Shown here: positions 1-11,458 of the stretch, one piece after another | Numbering within the stretch: position 1 is the stretch's first letter | How the letters are laid out: each line of letters starts with the position of its first letter | NCBI GenBank assembly: GCA_029204225.1 | Contig: CM055105.1 | Location: 14,101,221 to 14,165,220, forward strand | Source: Diphasiastrum complanatum | Lineage: Eukaryota > Streptophyta > Lycopodiopsida > Lycopodiales > Lycopodiaceae | Reading direction: 5' to 3' | Length of the DNA stretch: 64,000 bases | Notes under the pieces: model-generated | Databases searched by the model: none | Told to the model about the DNA's origin: nothing | Seen by the model: only the letters and a program-made list of their open reading frames with translations | Program-made: the position numbers and the translations under genes

Positions 1-908
1 CTTCAATCATTTGACCTTCTTTGATTGTTTCCCAATACCACCTAGGTAGCTTCTTCCTAGCAGTAGGTGATGTGGATGGTGACCACGTATCCCATGGTAC
101 TGTTTTAGTCTTCCGTTTGTCCCCAACTTCTGCTTCTGGTACTTGGCCAAAAAGAGGTCTCGAACTAGTAGGTTCGATTTCCTGTTGTTGCTCCTGCACT
201 TGAGGCTTACAGGACTCTTGACTAGGATCCTCATCCGTGGAATCAATCAAGGGTATGAACTCAGTAATTCCTTCCTTCTCCTGCTCCTGTATCTTGGGTG
301 CATGCTCTTCATCAAAGATGACATCTCGACTTAGGATCTTCCTCCTGTTTTCGAGATCATATAGCACATAAGCTTTCTCACCTTCACTATACCCAAGAAA
401 GACACACTTTACGGATTTTGCATCAAGTTTCTTCCGCAAGTCCTTTGGTATATGTGCATATGCTGTACACCCAAATACTCGAAGGCTGCCCACTTTGGGC
501 TTCTTGCCACTATATGCCTCTTCTGGCGTGATTCCTTCAACTGCTTTGGTTGGACTTCTATTCAATAGAAAAACAGCAGTTGCTACTGCTTCTGCCCAAA
601 AAGAATTTGGCAACCCCTTTGCCTTGAGCATGCTCCTCGCACACTCAACTATAGACCTGTTTTTCCGCTCAGCCACGCCGGTTTGCTGCGGTGTATGTGG
701 AGCAGTAAACTGTCTCTTTATCCCACATGCATTGCAAAGATCTTTGAACTCATCAGAAATATACTCACCACCCTTATCTGACCTGAGAGTCTTTAACCTC
801 TTTCCTGTGTGGTTTTCCACCATAGCTTTCCACTGTTTGAAGTATTTGAACGCTTCAGATTTCAGTTTCAGAAAATAGACCCATACCTTCCGAGAGAAAT
901 CATCTACA
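1..908 (-). mobile_element. Ty1/Copia integrase region, open, runs off the window
   Basis: Reading the minus strand from about 905 to 1 gives an uninterrupted Copia integrase. It starts at DDFSRKVW, keeps the second catalytic Asp region (LRSDKGGEY) and the catalytic Glu (GVAERKNR), and continues through the integrase tail (RVFGCTAYAHIP, VFLGYSEGEKAY, RDVIFDEEH) into a Glu/Gln/Pro-rich linker that normally precedes reverse transcriptase. I saw no stop codon, so RT probably lies left of position 1. The first catalytic Asp, the HHCC zinc finger, protease, gag and 5' LTR are absent because the element abuts a LINE at about 910. Family role: integrase joins retrotransposon cDNA to host DNA. The good coding state suggests a young element despite the 5' truncation. 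Confidence 0.85.
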
Positions 909-2584
909 ACATCAGTGGCTTTATGGGTTTGACCATTTTGGATGGCGTTTTCAACCATGGACGGGGTAAAGAGGGTGAATTCTGAAGGGCGTGGGGAAAG
1001 AGAAATGGAAAGAGAGTCAACTGTATACAACTTAGAAGCATAATTTATCCATGACTCAATAGTGATAGGAGCGGGTTTATAAGGGTTTTTAGAGAACATC
1101 CGCCAAAAGAAATGGGAGGATGGGGAGGCAATAGCATCAAGTTTTTGTCCCAAGGATTGGAGATAAGCTGTCTTTTTTTTCAGAGTCACTTTGTGATATT
1201 CTTTTTGTTTCAAGGCTAGGGTGTGGGGAGAGTGGTATCTAGCCTAAACAACTTGTTTATGTAGTGAGAAGCACTCTGTATCCTACCATTTGTTGTGGGT
1301 GCCTTTATGTGAAGAGAAGATTTTCGAAGGATAGGCAGTATTGGTAGATTGCAAAAGGGATTGAGATAAAAATACAGCTTGTTGGTCAACTGAGGAGGTG
1401 AAGGGAAAGCCTTGGAGAAAAGTAATTAGGGACTCGGTGTAAAGGGTAAAACCAGATGGAGAGAAAACCGGGCGATGGTGAAGGGTGGGACGGTGTGTTG
1501 TGACTGTGGTACTATGATGTCCAAGGGATAGAAGTAGGAGGGAGTGATCAGAGATGGTAGGAGGTATAATGTGGAAGGTATGAAGAAATGGGATCAAAGC
1601 CGGTGACCCAATGAAGTAGTCAACAACACTATGTCCTCCTCCATGTGGGTGACAGGTAAAATAAGATGATGAAGGCCATTCAAAATGGTTAAGGAATGGG
1701 CCTCTGCTAAACCAGTCAGCTGCTCTCTAAAGTGGGTAGCTGGAGTATCTGCATCCTGTGAAGTCCTGTCAAAGCCCATATCTAATGTGTGAACTTGTAG
1801 AAAGTCATTCTCTGCATGAAACTCAGCCTCCCTGATGCTCGTACGAGCATTAAAATCCACTGCTAAAAGAATAAGGCCTTGCTGTGCAAAGCTGACTATA
1901 TCATCAGAGAGAGCCTGGAAAGGGTCATTACCAAAATCTGCAAATGATGATGTCTGTGGTGCAAAGTAACAAACTGCAAGAAAGAGGTCTTGAGAAAGCC
2001 CCAAATAGTGACCAAAGAACTGAAACCAAATAAAGCGTGCAAATGGATCACTTTTGACCAGTTTAAAATGAGAACTGAAAACATCCTTGGTGAGACATGC
2101 AGCACCACCAGAACCATGGGAGGTCTTCCCTCTCACAAAGGGCCGATGCGTTGAGTGCCAGGTGCAATCCTGTATGGATGGGAGCGGTCTAGATAATGAT
2201 TCATGAGTCGCTGCTAACAAAAGGATATCACATTTCAGCATGAAAGAATGGAAATCACCTGCTGAAGAAGATGATAGTATGCCATTACAATTCCAAAAAC
2301 CAATATGTAAAGGCTGAGGGGATCTCTATTGAGAAATTTTATCAAAATTTTTTGGTTTGCCTTCAATGAAAACCACCCGCTGATTTCTTGCATCTGCATC
2401 CTGGATAATTTGTTTCCTGGCTTGCCATTGTGTGTGAGTAAGGTCATCATCCATATAAGTAAAAGTCCCTTTTAATTTGGCTCTAAGGTGTAAAGCTGCG
2501 TTGCGGCTGTTCATAGAGCGAAACTTGATAAACATTACATTAGTGTCAAACTTACTTCTCCAAGCTGTATCAAATCCATCCGTG

Positions 2585-2590
<6 letters not shown>
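909..2590 (-). mobile_element. L1-type LINE fragment: endonuclease and pre-RT region
   Basis: On the minus strand, 2316 to about 1560 reads as an endonuclease/exonuclease/phosphatase domain: start motif HIGFWNCNG, core LAVDFNA (usual GDFNA) and terminal SVVDYFIGSP...ISDHSLL. The usual QETH motif reads LAATHES, so the metal-binding Glu appears replaced. Downstream, about 1240 to 920 is the region that precedes RT in plant L1 elements (KQKEYHKVTLKKKTAYLQ, FFWRMFSKNP, MVENAIQ). RT itself is missing because Copia integrase takes over at about 910. Upstream, 2340-2535 is a short linker or ORF1 tail. The frame is broken several times, so this is a dead fragment. Confidence 0.75.

Positions 2591-2655
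<65 letters not shown>
2585..2655. repeat. (GT)n/(GA)n microsatellite
   Basis: A run of GT dinucleotides (2585-2594) passes into about 30 GA dinucleotides (2595-2655). It lies at the upstream edge of the LINE fragment. Confidence 0.95.
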
Positions 2656-2658
<3 letters not shown>

Positions 2659-3440
2659 ATATGGATTAATGCTTGTTTTTGGCAAAATCACTTTGAGAGT
2701 GAGGAATCATGAAGAGAAAAACGGATCTATGTTAGGAACTAAAGAAAAGACTCTTTCAAATATTCTGTTTAGGTTTGAAGAACCCTTTTGTTGGAACTTG
2801 GATACATACTTAATATATGACTTTCTTTTTCCTGAATCTAGCACCTTTTGATTGGCTGACTTCTAGGTGGCTAGAAAACTGTGATCATGCTTGGAAGTTG
2901 TTTCTTTTTTTGGGTATACTATGCATTCATTGAGATGGGAAAGCCAAACTCCAAACAGGAGATCTAGAAGCAAGCAAATTTATGGGAGATGAGCAAAAAG
3001 TAAGAGTCTATCTCCTCAAAGCAAAATTGTTGGCCTGCTGGAAAATTCTCAAACTAAGGGTGTGAGACAACTTAGCTGTAGATTTTTTCATTTTTGAAAA
3101 GCTAACATGGAGATTCAGAGATTGAGAAAGTGATAGTTGAAGGTGACAGAATCGAGACTGGCGCTTTTTAGGAAGTCCTATGAGCAAATATATTTGTCAA
3201 GTTTTTGTCTTCTGATAATAGCTCTGATATTAGAACAAGCGATCTAGCTCTTTTACCGCCTTGTATATTCAGTTCTTTGTGGTTTTTGTGTAATCTATTC
3301 CTGCATTCCAACTTCACTCTGGTATGGTCTGTGTTTAATTTAAAAATACTTAACAAAGTTTGAAGCAGTTGCTATTTTCTCAGTAAGATACAGTATTTAA
3401 GTTGTAGATTTTTTATGGTGTCTGTTGCTTATGGTTACAG
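2656..3440. other. No gene recognised; probable intron of the proteasome gene
   Basis: AT-rich, no credible coding on either strand. It ends in a 3' splice site directly before the first recognisable proteasome exon. I searched it for the expected preceding exon (the segment before the conserved RYT motif) and did not find it. Confidence 0.5.
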
Positions 3441-6245
3441 GTACACAGACGATATGGAGTTAGAAGATGCAGTTCATACTGCTATATTGACGCTAAAAGA
3501 AGGGTACTAGTAACTTGGTCTCTTCTTTGCTTCTTTTGGAATTTCGAAATTGATAAAATTTGGTTATTTTACCCTTAGATTCTTTGCTCTTCATTTTTCG
3601 AATGTATAACCACTTGTGTACTTAGTTCGCTCCCCAATGACTCGTTTTTCACTTGGTAAAGGAAACTGTAGTTTCAATATTGTGTTAACTCTCTGCTTCA
3701 CACTACACAGTTTTGAAGGCCAAATATCAGGCAAGAATATTGAGATTGGAATTGTGGGTCCAGACCGGAAGTTCAAGTAAGAATTCCTAAAAGCAGTTCC
3801 TTTTGTTTGCTGGAACCACATTTCACTTCAATTACAAAATCTATGTAGAGGATTGGAATTTTTTTTTTGCTTGCTGATCTAATGGTGAGTTCGATGGGTA
3901 TTCAAGAAATATCTTTAATTCTTCTGTTTTCTGCTTTCCTAGAAGAGATAAAAGAGGTTGATGTCTTTTCTGTGCTGCAACTTTGTCGATTCAAGGAAGC
4001 ATAGCTGCAAGACATTTAGAGCGAGCTCATTCTGCATGCAGTTCCATATTATGTAACATACAGAGATGGAGGGTTTTTTGACCGTGTTTCAATTAAATGG
4101 GTTTTGAAAGTGGATTGTTGAAACTTTTTGAACAAAATATAATGTAAGTTTTAATAGCACAAGTCGATGCTCAGAAGTGCAGATGAAGTTAAAAAACAGA
4201 AGTGCTTCCCAACCAGAAAGCAGAATTTCAAGATGCCACTACAAATGTTATATCCTGGTTATTTACAAGGTGTCACCCCAGGCTGGTGGCCTAACCAAAT
4301 GATCTACATCTTTCACATCATGTCACCACAGATTGGTGACCTAGCCATCATTATGTACATCTTATCTTCAGAACCAGTATTTACATTTTTTGACAACTTA
4401 CATTGTGCCATGCATGTGGCATATAGCAGCAATTACAAATTTGAAGGATTCCCACATAGACGGTCTTGAATTTGAATTTGTTTGCAGCAAATTTCAATTA
4501 GCTGTAAAGCTTGGAACATCATGTTGCGGAAACTCATCTATTGATCTTTGTATTACCGTATGAAAGTAATGTGGACGTACGTTTGTGCATGATACTTGCA
4601 CCTACTCGTGGGCACTAATGAAGAGAGGAGTGTTGTAGCAATTGGCCTGCATTACATATCATGGAGTTGATGGTCTAAAACTGGGGCGAAGTCCATAAAG
4701 TTGAAGATTGCATGTTTCCTTAGATGTGTTAGGCACTCTCCTAGACTTATCATTGACGCAGGCTGGGAAGATGGCTCTTTTGGATCATGAACTTGAAAGT
4801 GCTGCTCCTTTAATGGCTGCCATGGTTGTCATAAACAGTTCCTGAATAACGAATGACATCCCCTGGTTCTTTCTAACTTCCATTAGGTATTCTTGACTGC
4901 GGACCAACAATGTGCTTGTAGCAGTAGAAACTGAGATTTCATAACAATTTTGGGAAGGAGTATAACCCTTCTCATTCATCAAACTCTGAAATAACCCAAG
5001 GGTACGTGCTCTTTTGCTACCAAATGTTTTCTGGAAAGTATGCATAGTTGACAATGATGTTTGCTATATTCCACGACTTCAATTCGTTTGAGAACCAAGA
5101 CCACAAAAATATAACATCGTTTCTTCATGGAAATGGTTGATATCTCCATAAGTTCAGTAGACAGAAGCACCTAAACTTTTCCATAAAGCAATCGGATAGC
5201 CTCACTTGGTTTGTGTTTGATTTTGTTTGTCAACATTGAACTGCCTCTTGTAGATGTTCACAGCTCATTATAATCGCCTTTTGTTGTTATGGTCTTTATT
5301 TATCTTCATGCAATAAGTACCTCCCTCTCTGCATGCGTGCACATCATTTCTTTGTGCTGTTTTGGCCCTTTATAAATCTCAAAATCTCAAAAAAACTCTT
5401 GGGAAGAATCATACCCATGCCAATCAGAAGGAAACCTCAACTATCTTCATGCCAAGCAGGCTCGCATGGGCTATTGTCTCAACAGGGTACAATAGTGCTA
5501 TTCTAGTCTTTTTCTGCAGAAGTCTATTATCAGATAATGAGTGTGTTAAGTCTTCTTCCAGATTGGCTGCCAAACCCTTCCCCCAGATCTCACTAGGTGA
5601 AATCATTCCAGCCAACTTTGTGGAAGGAGCACTTGGAGAGCGATAAATGAGACTCCCCTAGTAAAGGCTGAAAGCTACTTTTCACAATAATAAAAAGAAA
5701 TCTTCAGAAAGCTGAAACTGTAGCTGCATGTCTTCACCTGAGTTGTCAGGTTGGGCCTTTACAACAGGTAAGACGTAAGTCACATATATCTATATAAGAA
5801 AAGGTTGCCAATTGCATTTGTATGGAGCCTTGGCAATTGACATTCAGCTGATCTTACTAGATCCAGAATTAGATCAGTTATTGACAAAGGGGGCACAGAA
5901 AGAACATGATTGATCAAAGACATGAGTGGTTTGAAAGACCAGTTTACTTAAATTCATATTAATGTCCATTTCCTTAATATTTGTTGGCTTTGTAGATTTC
6001 TGCATATTTGTTAATGCTACTATCTGGATCGCAACAAAGTAGTTGTTAGATAGGCGGCTTGGATGTTAGGCCTTTTATGTTTAAATTAGATTTAGAAGCA
6101 CACTTAGATGAATTATTATGCAATTATTTAAATCGAATAGATTTTTGAAGTATACTTGCCTGATTAACCTTGATGCATTTGGCTTCTGAGTTGCAGAGTT
6201 TTGACACCTGCTGAAGTTGACGACTATTTGGCTGAAGTAGAGTGA
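3441..6245 (+). CDS. PAB1: Proteasome subunit alpha type-2, last three exons
   Basis: Three exons encode the C-terminal quarter of a 20S proteasome alpha-2 subunit (plant PAB1/PAB2). Exon 3441-3503 encodes YTDDMELEDAVHTAILTLKE plus a split Gly. Exon 3711-3776 encodes FEGQISGKNIEIGIVGPDRK. Exon 6197-6245 encodes VLTPAEVDDYLAEVE and a TGA stop. Introns of 207 and 2420 nt have AG acceptors and GT donors, and the phases join in frame. Family role: alpha-2 is a structural member of the outer alpha ring that gates the core particle in nucleus and cytosol. The first about 175 residues are not in the window, since retroelements fill 1-2.6 kb. The gene is either split by a very long intron or 5'-truncated. 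The clean splice sites and open exons favour a working gene. Confidence 0.88.
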
Positions 6246-7383
6246 CTCGTGGGATAAACTTTTGTTTCAAGTGGGGAAGATTGATTGCTTTGTCTAGCCG
6301 GCAAAAGCTGTTCATAGCCTTGCAGGGTTCCAAGGCACTATAGTTATTATCATGTTTCAAATAGTTCAGTTCCTGGAAGCTACTCCTTTTGTGGTCATAA
6401 CATTTAGGTTCCAGGGCTACGGAAGAGTATAAGCGAAGGCAAATGATGACTGCTTGTTAACTACATGATAAAAGTCATTTCCATGATGGAATATTGTTTT
6501 TGGCTTTTGCTGCCAAATTTGAATGGACTAGCTTCGATAGGACTTATTTTGTCCTGGCCTTCATTATTTCACGTCAAATTTTCTAATAATTGTGACGTGA
6601 TTTCTATGAAAACAAATCTTGTTTGAAGTGCATATTTAACATATGATGTAGCCAAGATAGAGTATTTTGAACCAATTTTGCAAGCCTGTACTCCATTTTT
6701 GTTTGTTAAAATGTTCAACTTTCAAGTGCCAAATAGTGTCGTTTGTAATTTCAACATTATTGTGACAAACCCTAAAACTTCACGAGCACATATGTAATCT
6801 ACATAATCATGACATGATCACAAGTAAAAAACTATGACGCGACCTTGCAAGGCAATTTTTTTGAGATCTACATTTGGAAAGCTGGAAACCTATTGGCAGA
6901 CCTCTTTGGCCACGATCAGTGAACTTGATTTGACTATACTTCGTATTTACAAGGCAAGGCCATGAACAAGAAGTTTTCTTGAGAATGGTATTAAAGCAAA
7001 AAGAGGGGAGTTTTTGGATACATACATAGATCAATTACTGACCCCAGCATGTACTTAAAAACAAGCATTTCTGCTTACAACTAATGGGCAAGTAATCCAG
7101 CATTTAGTTTGAGATACTCTACTTTTCTACAATCAAATTGGACATTGGAAGGAACATTGTTGGATTAATTATTACATCTATTGAGCGTTTTAGCAGGTTG
7201 TAGGAATTAGGTCCATGTCAATGTCCCTTAACGGCACCAATTATGTAAACTGAAATCTCACTTGTTAGAAAGAAATTGTTAAAAAACATTTCATGAAGGA
7301 ATACTTGAATAATACCTCTATCTGCATAAGTTTTTTCTTGAGACTCACTTTCAAAAAATATGAAAATATCTACTGTTTGATTG
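6246..7383. other. 3' flank of the proteasome gene
   Basis: AT-rich sequence after the stop codon, presumably 3' UTR and intergenic DNA. No gene or repeat recognised. Confidence 0.4.
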
Positions 7384-7676
7384 AACTTATCCGAAATGAA
7401 TCATGTTAGCACTTCAAGCACCCAGTACCTTCATCCATATGAGATAAAAACCCCAACAGAAATGTGGTTCCCAACTGTGTGTTAGAGTCTATATTCAAGG
7501 TGTCTCCCAACCCTTTTTTCGGGTCATATTCAAGGTGGTTTCCCAACTATTTTTCAGATATTTTGAAAATATTGATACTTAATTTTTTGAAATATCTCTG
7601 TTTTGTTTTTTTTCTCTCTTATGAAAGATTCTAGTGGGTGCTTGTACGTGCTGACATGATTCATTCCGGATAAGTT
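7384..7676. mobile_element. MITE-like hairpin element
   Basis: The left end begins AACTTATCCGAAATGAATCA and the right end is its near-perfect reverse complement (TGATTCATTCCGGATAAGTT). The arms match over about 60 bp with scattered mismatches. The interior is AT-rich and non-coding. A 3-bp TTG lies directly outside each end (7381-7383, 7677-7679), compatible with a 3-bp target duplication. Size and structure fit a miniature inverted-repeat element. The superfamily cannot be assigned. Confidence 0.65.
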
Positions 7677-9722
7677 TTGGGCATTACCTGCTTATTTTTC
7701 TTTGTTAAAGAATTATGAATTTTTTATTTTATTTTTCCTGGCCAAGTTCCGGAAGGGGCAACTATGGTCTAGAGCAATGTAATATCCTATGCGCAGTTGC
7801 GATTTTGGTTCAATTTACTATGGCTCATTGTTCTATTTAGTTTTTTGTGTAGGTTCTGTCTTGTTGACCACTGTTTACGAATGAAGGCCCATGGTGTGTA
7901 GCATTTACTGTTTCTTTTAGTTTTGACATCGATTTGTTCTTTTTTGTTGTTTCACTTCTTGGACAGCTCTTGTCCATCCAAAGAAAATTTGGACTGTTTT
8001 GAATCGTAGATAGCAATTTATCCGTGAGTACTCAAGAGCTGCCCATAATGCTGGCTGGAAAAGAAGTTTTTTCTCTTTCTTTTTATGATATTGTTTTAAT
8101 ATGGATAATGCTACTTTTCTGGTTGTATGCATATTTTGTTTCAAGCTTTACCTAATGACATTATTGAATTGTCATATTGAATTTTTGAATTAGGATATAT
8201 TTTAATTCCACAAAGACATATATTCATATCAGTTTAGCTAATGTTTAATGTCCAGTTCACTTTAAAGCATTTATGTTAATATGTTGGATGGAGGTCTTTT
8301 GAGTGATATACATCCTGAATTTTCCTCTGTTAGTATGATTTACACTTGTTGGCAAACATATACTATGCATATGATTATACATAGGCGCATCAGGTTTTTT
8401 CTTTGTATACCATTACTTGAAAGTCTATGGCTGCTTGGGTTCTTGGCCTTGGATGCAGTTGCAATGTCAAGTATGGCTTTTGATTATTTTGCCGTTTGTA
8501 AAGAATTTTGCATTATGTAGTCTCCTTGATAGTTCATGTGATTTTTCATAAAGAGTTGTCTTCATGAACTCGATTCCAAAAAAATTCAAGCAATTTAATT
8601 TTCGGTGATCCAGTTGTCTTTTCTCTTATCATGTTACAGAGTTTTGAACCATACTCGTGACATTTCAATTCCCTAGATCCTATAATCAAGGGCCTTTTGG
8701 TTGGATTTGCAGTTCCTTGAGTCCCACAATCAAGGGCTTTTCTGTTAGTTTTGTGAAATACGTTCAATATAAATGGAGTCTATTAGATACAATTTGTGGG
8801 TAGTTGATCGCTTGATCTTTCGAGTACAACAAGTATGCCTACTTAGGTGTATCCTCACTTTTATAGTAGACTTGACAAACAATGTAGGTCTATTTTCGTG
8901 TTACCCCGATAAAATGATTTTGAGGACAATTTTAAGAATGTTGAAATCCAAAATGGCCACCAATAGGAGAAGCATATGTATAAAAAAGGGGTCGAGTGTT
9001 TGAAACAAGTGTTCTTGGTATTCACATTGCACCATGATGGTAAAGGCAATATCCGAGGATGTAACAACGCTGGTGGGATAAGGAATTTGGACTCTTGGCC
9101 TTACCATACTAGTCTTTGAAATTGGGATATTAGGCATAAGCATCATGTAAGAAATCAAATCAATCTGGGACAAAGTTGTTAAAGGCATGCATAAATGCAA
9201 GCAGGCAAAAGAAGTTATTAGCGTTGCATTACTTTACTAGGATGATATTTGATATCAAAATAAAAAATCTTAAGAAATTGGCGGTTGCTAAAATCTTGGG
9301 TGTAGAGATAATATAAGGATTGGTGGTTTTTGTTTATTTAAAAAGAAATACAATGTAAGTAGCGCCACCGCCTTTTTCAGGACATAGATTATGGCTATGG
9401 CAAGTAATTCTTATTCATGGGTAGTATAGCTTGTTTGTCAAGAATTACTAATTCATAGACTATGACACCATGATATTGACATCTTGACATAAGTGAGCAC
9501 CAACTCCATTGTTTTGGTCGAAGCCATGAATATCAGAGGCTCCGATTTTTTCCACACCCCTTAATTGCCAATACTATAGATGACTCTTTGCTCATTTTCG
9601 TATGCATCAAGTATTTGTTCGAGTATATGATTTGTATCTGGCCAGAATATAATCTGTACAAGTCACCAAAACACACACGATTCCATTCGTACGTGTTTTT
9701 TTTTTTTTGAGGTACGACAATG
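7677..9722. other. No gene recognised
   Basis: AT-rich intergenic DNA. Short ORFs on both strands have no recognisable motifs. A short motif (ATCAAGGGCYTTTYKGTT) occurs twice at about 8685-8745. Nothing else stands out. Confidence 0.4.
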
Positions 9723-10569
9723 CTAAAAATCTTGCATCGCAAAATAAATGCAATTATTTGTACTCCGATGTACCTCGCCTTCATCAGCTTTTTCGAATCC
9801 ATCACAAACTATGATGCATTGTCGATGGAGTTGCATACCAGCAATGGCAATAATAGCGACGACAACTGTTGCGACCAAGCACAAGTTATGGATGTGTGGA
9901 TCTTCAGCCAATAGTTCCACACAATCTGTCCTAAAATTTGCGAGGAAAATTTCAGGATAGAAGCTGGTTTTATTATTCAGAGCTGCAATTTTCTCAACTG
10001 TTGTGTTAGGCCGGTAGGCACATACAAAATTTGATGTGCCACAATCATGTTTAGGATTTTTCTTTTCTATATGAAAGTTTGTTACTCGAATACAATCATT
10101 AATTGTCAATTGAAAAAAAGGTGTAATGTACCTGGGGAATTGACAATGTGATTGTATGATTACCATGAATGTCCGTCAAATCGAATTTTAACACTTTTGG
10201 ATATGGCAAATCCTATGAAAAGTTGCCATATTTTGATAGAATTTGGCCTTCAAACATTATATTATTTAAGCCTAACTCGATATCATCTATGTAGAGTTGT
10301 CGAATTCCTCTTTGTCGAACACAAGGCAGTGGATTGGAACTAAATGCGGGTGGATTGATTTCCAGATTTTGTGGATATGACTCCACACATTGTTCAAACA
10401 GCTCATGCAGTGTGATACAGGTACGAGCGCCATCAATAAATCTAGTTGCCAGCAGGTCTGTTGTTGCCCGTTTACATATTTTTGGGACTACCGTACGTGT
10501 AGACGATTCTTGAACTAGACCGCGTTTTGTTGTTGCAGATGAACTCCCAGCCTCTGCCATCATAGACAC
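9723..10569 (-). pseudogene. Decayed OB-fold protein, possibly RPA-like
   Basis: Two overlapping minus-strand frames form one broken protein. The upstream frame (10569-10213) starts MSMMAEAGSSS, has a basic Ser/Thr-rich N-terminus and ends in LYIDDIELGLNNIMFEGQIL. The sequence then continues, after a frame change, as KFDLTDIHGNHTI, a spacer, FFQLTINDCIRVTNFHIEKK and VCAYRPNTTVEKI. The string FDLTD-x-x-G-N-x-x-I followed by a strand, an xCIRVTNF strand and a C-terminal TxVEKI resembles an RPA70/DUF223-type OB fold that binds single-stranded nucleic acid. This is motif recognition only. Part of a Helitron-encoded RPA is an alternative. The downstream tail (VATVVVAIIAIAGM) is hydrophobic and may be out of frame. 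Confidence 0.4.
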
Positions 10570-11014
10570 ACATAAAATTTATTCCAATAAATGGTAGTCT
10601 AACCGGGTTCTTGAAACGAGTACGTTATGTACTTTACTTATAATTGCTGTGAACATCACCTGAAGGTTTGGTTGCTTGTAAGTCTTGTTCAAATTGACAT
10701 AATTCTTCTGCACTGTACAAATACATGTATGTTAAAAATCACTGATATGTATCAAACCAAAAGTAAGCATTTTAATTTTGAAAATGGTAGCTCTTAATAG
10801 TACCATCAGGCAGTCGCAATTCCATGTGTGTTGCTATGCCTTGTAGCTCCTTTGTCAAATCCACAATCGAAAATAGCAACAAAGCTTTGTGAATATTTGA
10901 TTTAAAAAAGGTTCAGTTATAATGGATTCACATAAAAAATGTAATATTACCATCAGTTAGGAAATCGACATCACTATTTATTTGGTGTTCCGAATCTAAA
11001 ATCTCCATCTGCAT
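10570..11014. other. No gene recognised
   Basis: AT-rich spacer between the OB-fold pseudogene and an integrase fragment. It could include 5' exons of the OB-fold gene, but none can be supported. Confidence 0.3.
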
Positions 11015-11458
11015 TTATGAACGGAACCATGCAAAATAGTTAAACGTACGAATCATGCATGTTTTTAGTGGCCAAAGCACCCACAGTGTTGCAAGAAAAC
11101 AAACACTCCCACTGGTACCTGCTGCCACCATCCCACCGCACAAAACCGCACAAGTTAGCACATTAGCAAACATGGCCGACCAAAAGTGACCGGTGAACTT
11201 TGGACCGCGATCGCTCACAATATCACTTGGTAATCCGTAAAGCCTAAACAGACGCTCTACAAATATCTGAGCTAAATCAGAAGCCTTCGTGGTGGTCTTT
11301 ACCGGAAAAAATGTAGCCAATTTGGTAAGACGGTCGACCATAACTATCATGCCAAATTTATGCAAATGTAGTGTATTTTTAAGCAATACAACTACCTGAA
11401 ACCTGATCAGATATTGTGGTCTAGCACATACAGTACAGTCCACATTTGTACGCAACAA
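11015..11458 (-). pseudogene. Gypsy chromovirus integrase fragment
   Basis: Residues encoded at about 11350-11155 read MVDRLTKLATFFPVKTTTKA, then LFRLYGLPSDIVSDRGPKFT and GHFWSAMF. This is the core of a Ty3/Gypsy integrase around the second catalytic Asp (SDRGPKF). Sequence on either side does not fit the family, so it is an isolated fragment of about 200 bp of true homology. The same segment occurs in the chromovirus at 57.1-57.3 kb, in diverged form, so both belong to the same broad clade. Confidence 0.75.

Noticed and set aside
165-190. GGTTCGATTTCC, a tRNA T-arm-like string
   Set aside because: No cloverleaf around it, and it lies inside open Copia coding sequence.
495-878. Plus-strand 127-codon ORF
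   Set aside because: Antisense shadow of the open Copia integrase on the minus strand.
5362-5646. Overlapping ORFs on both strands (94 and 63 codons) in the proteasome intron
   Set aside because: No motif, and the position is within an intron between confirmed exons.
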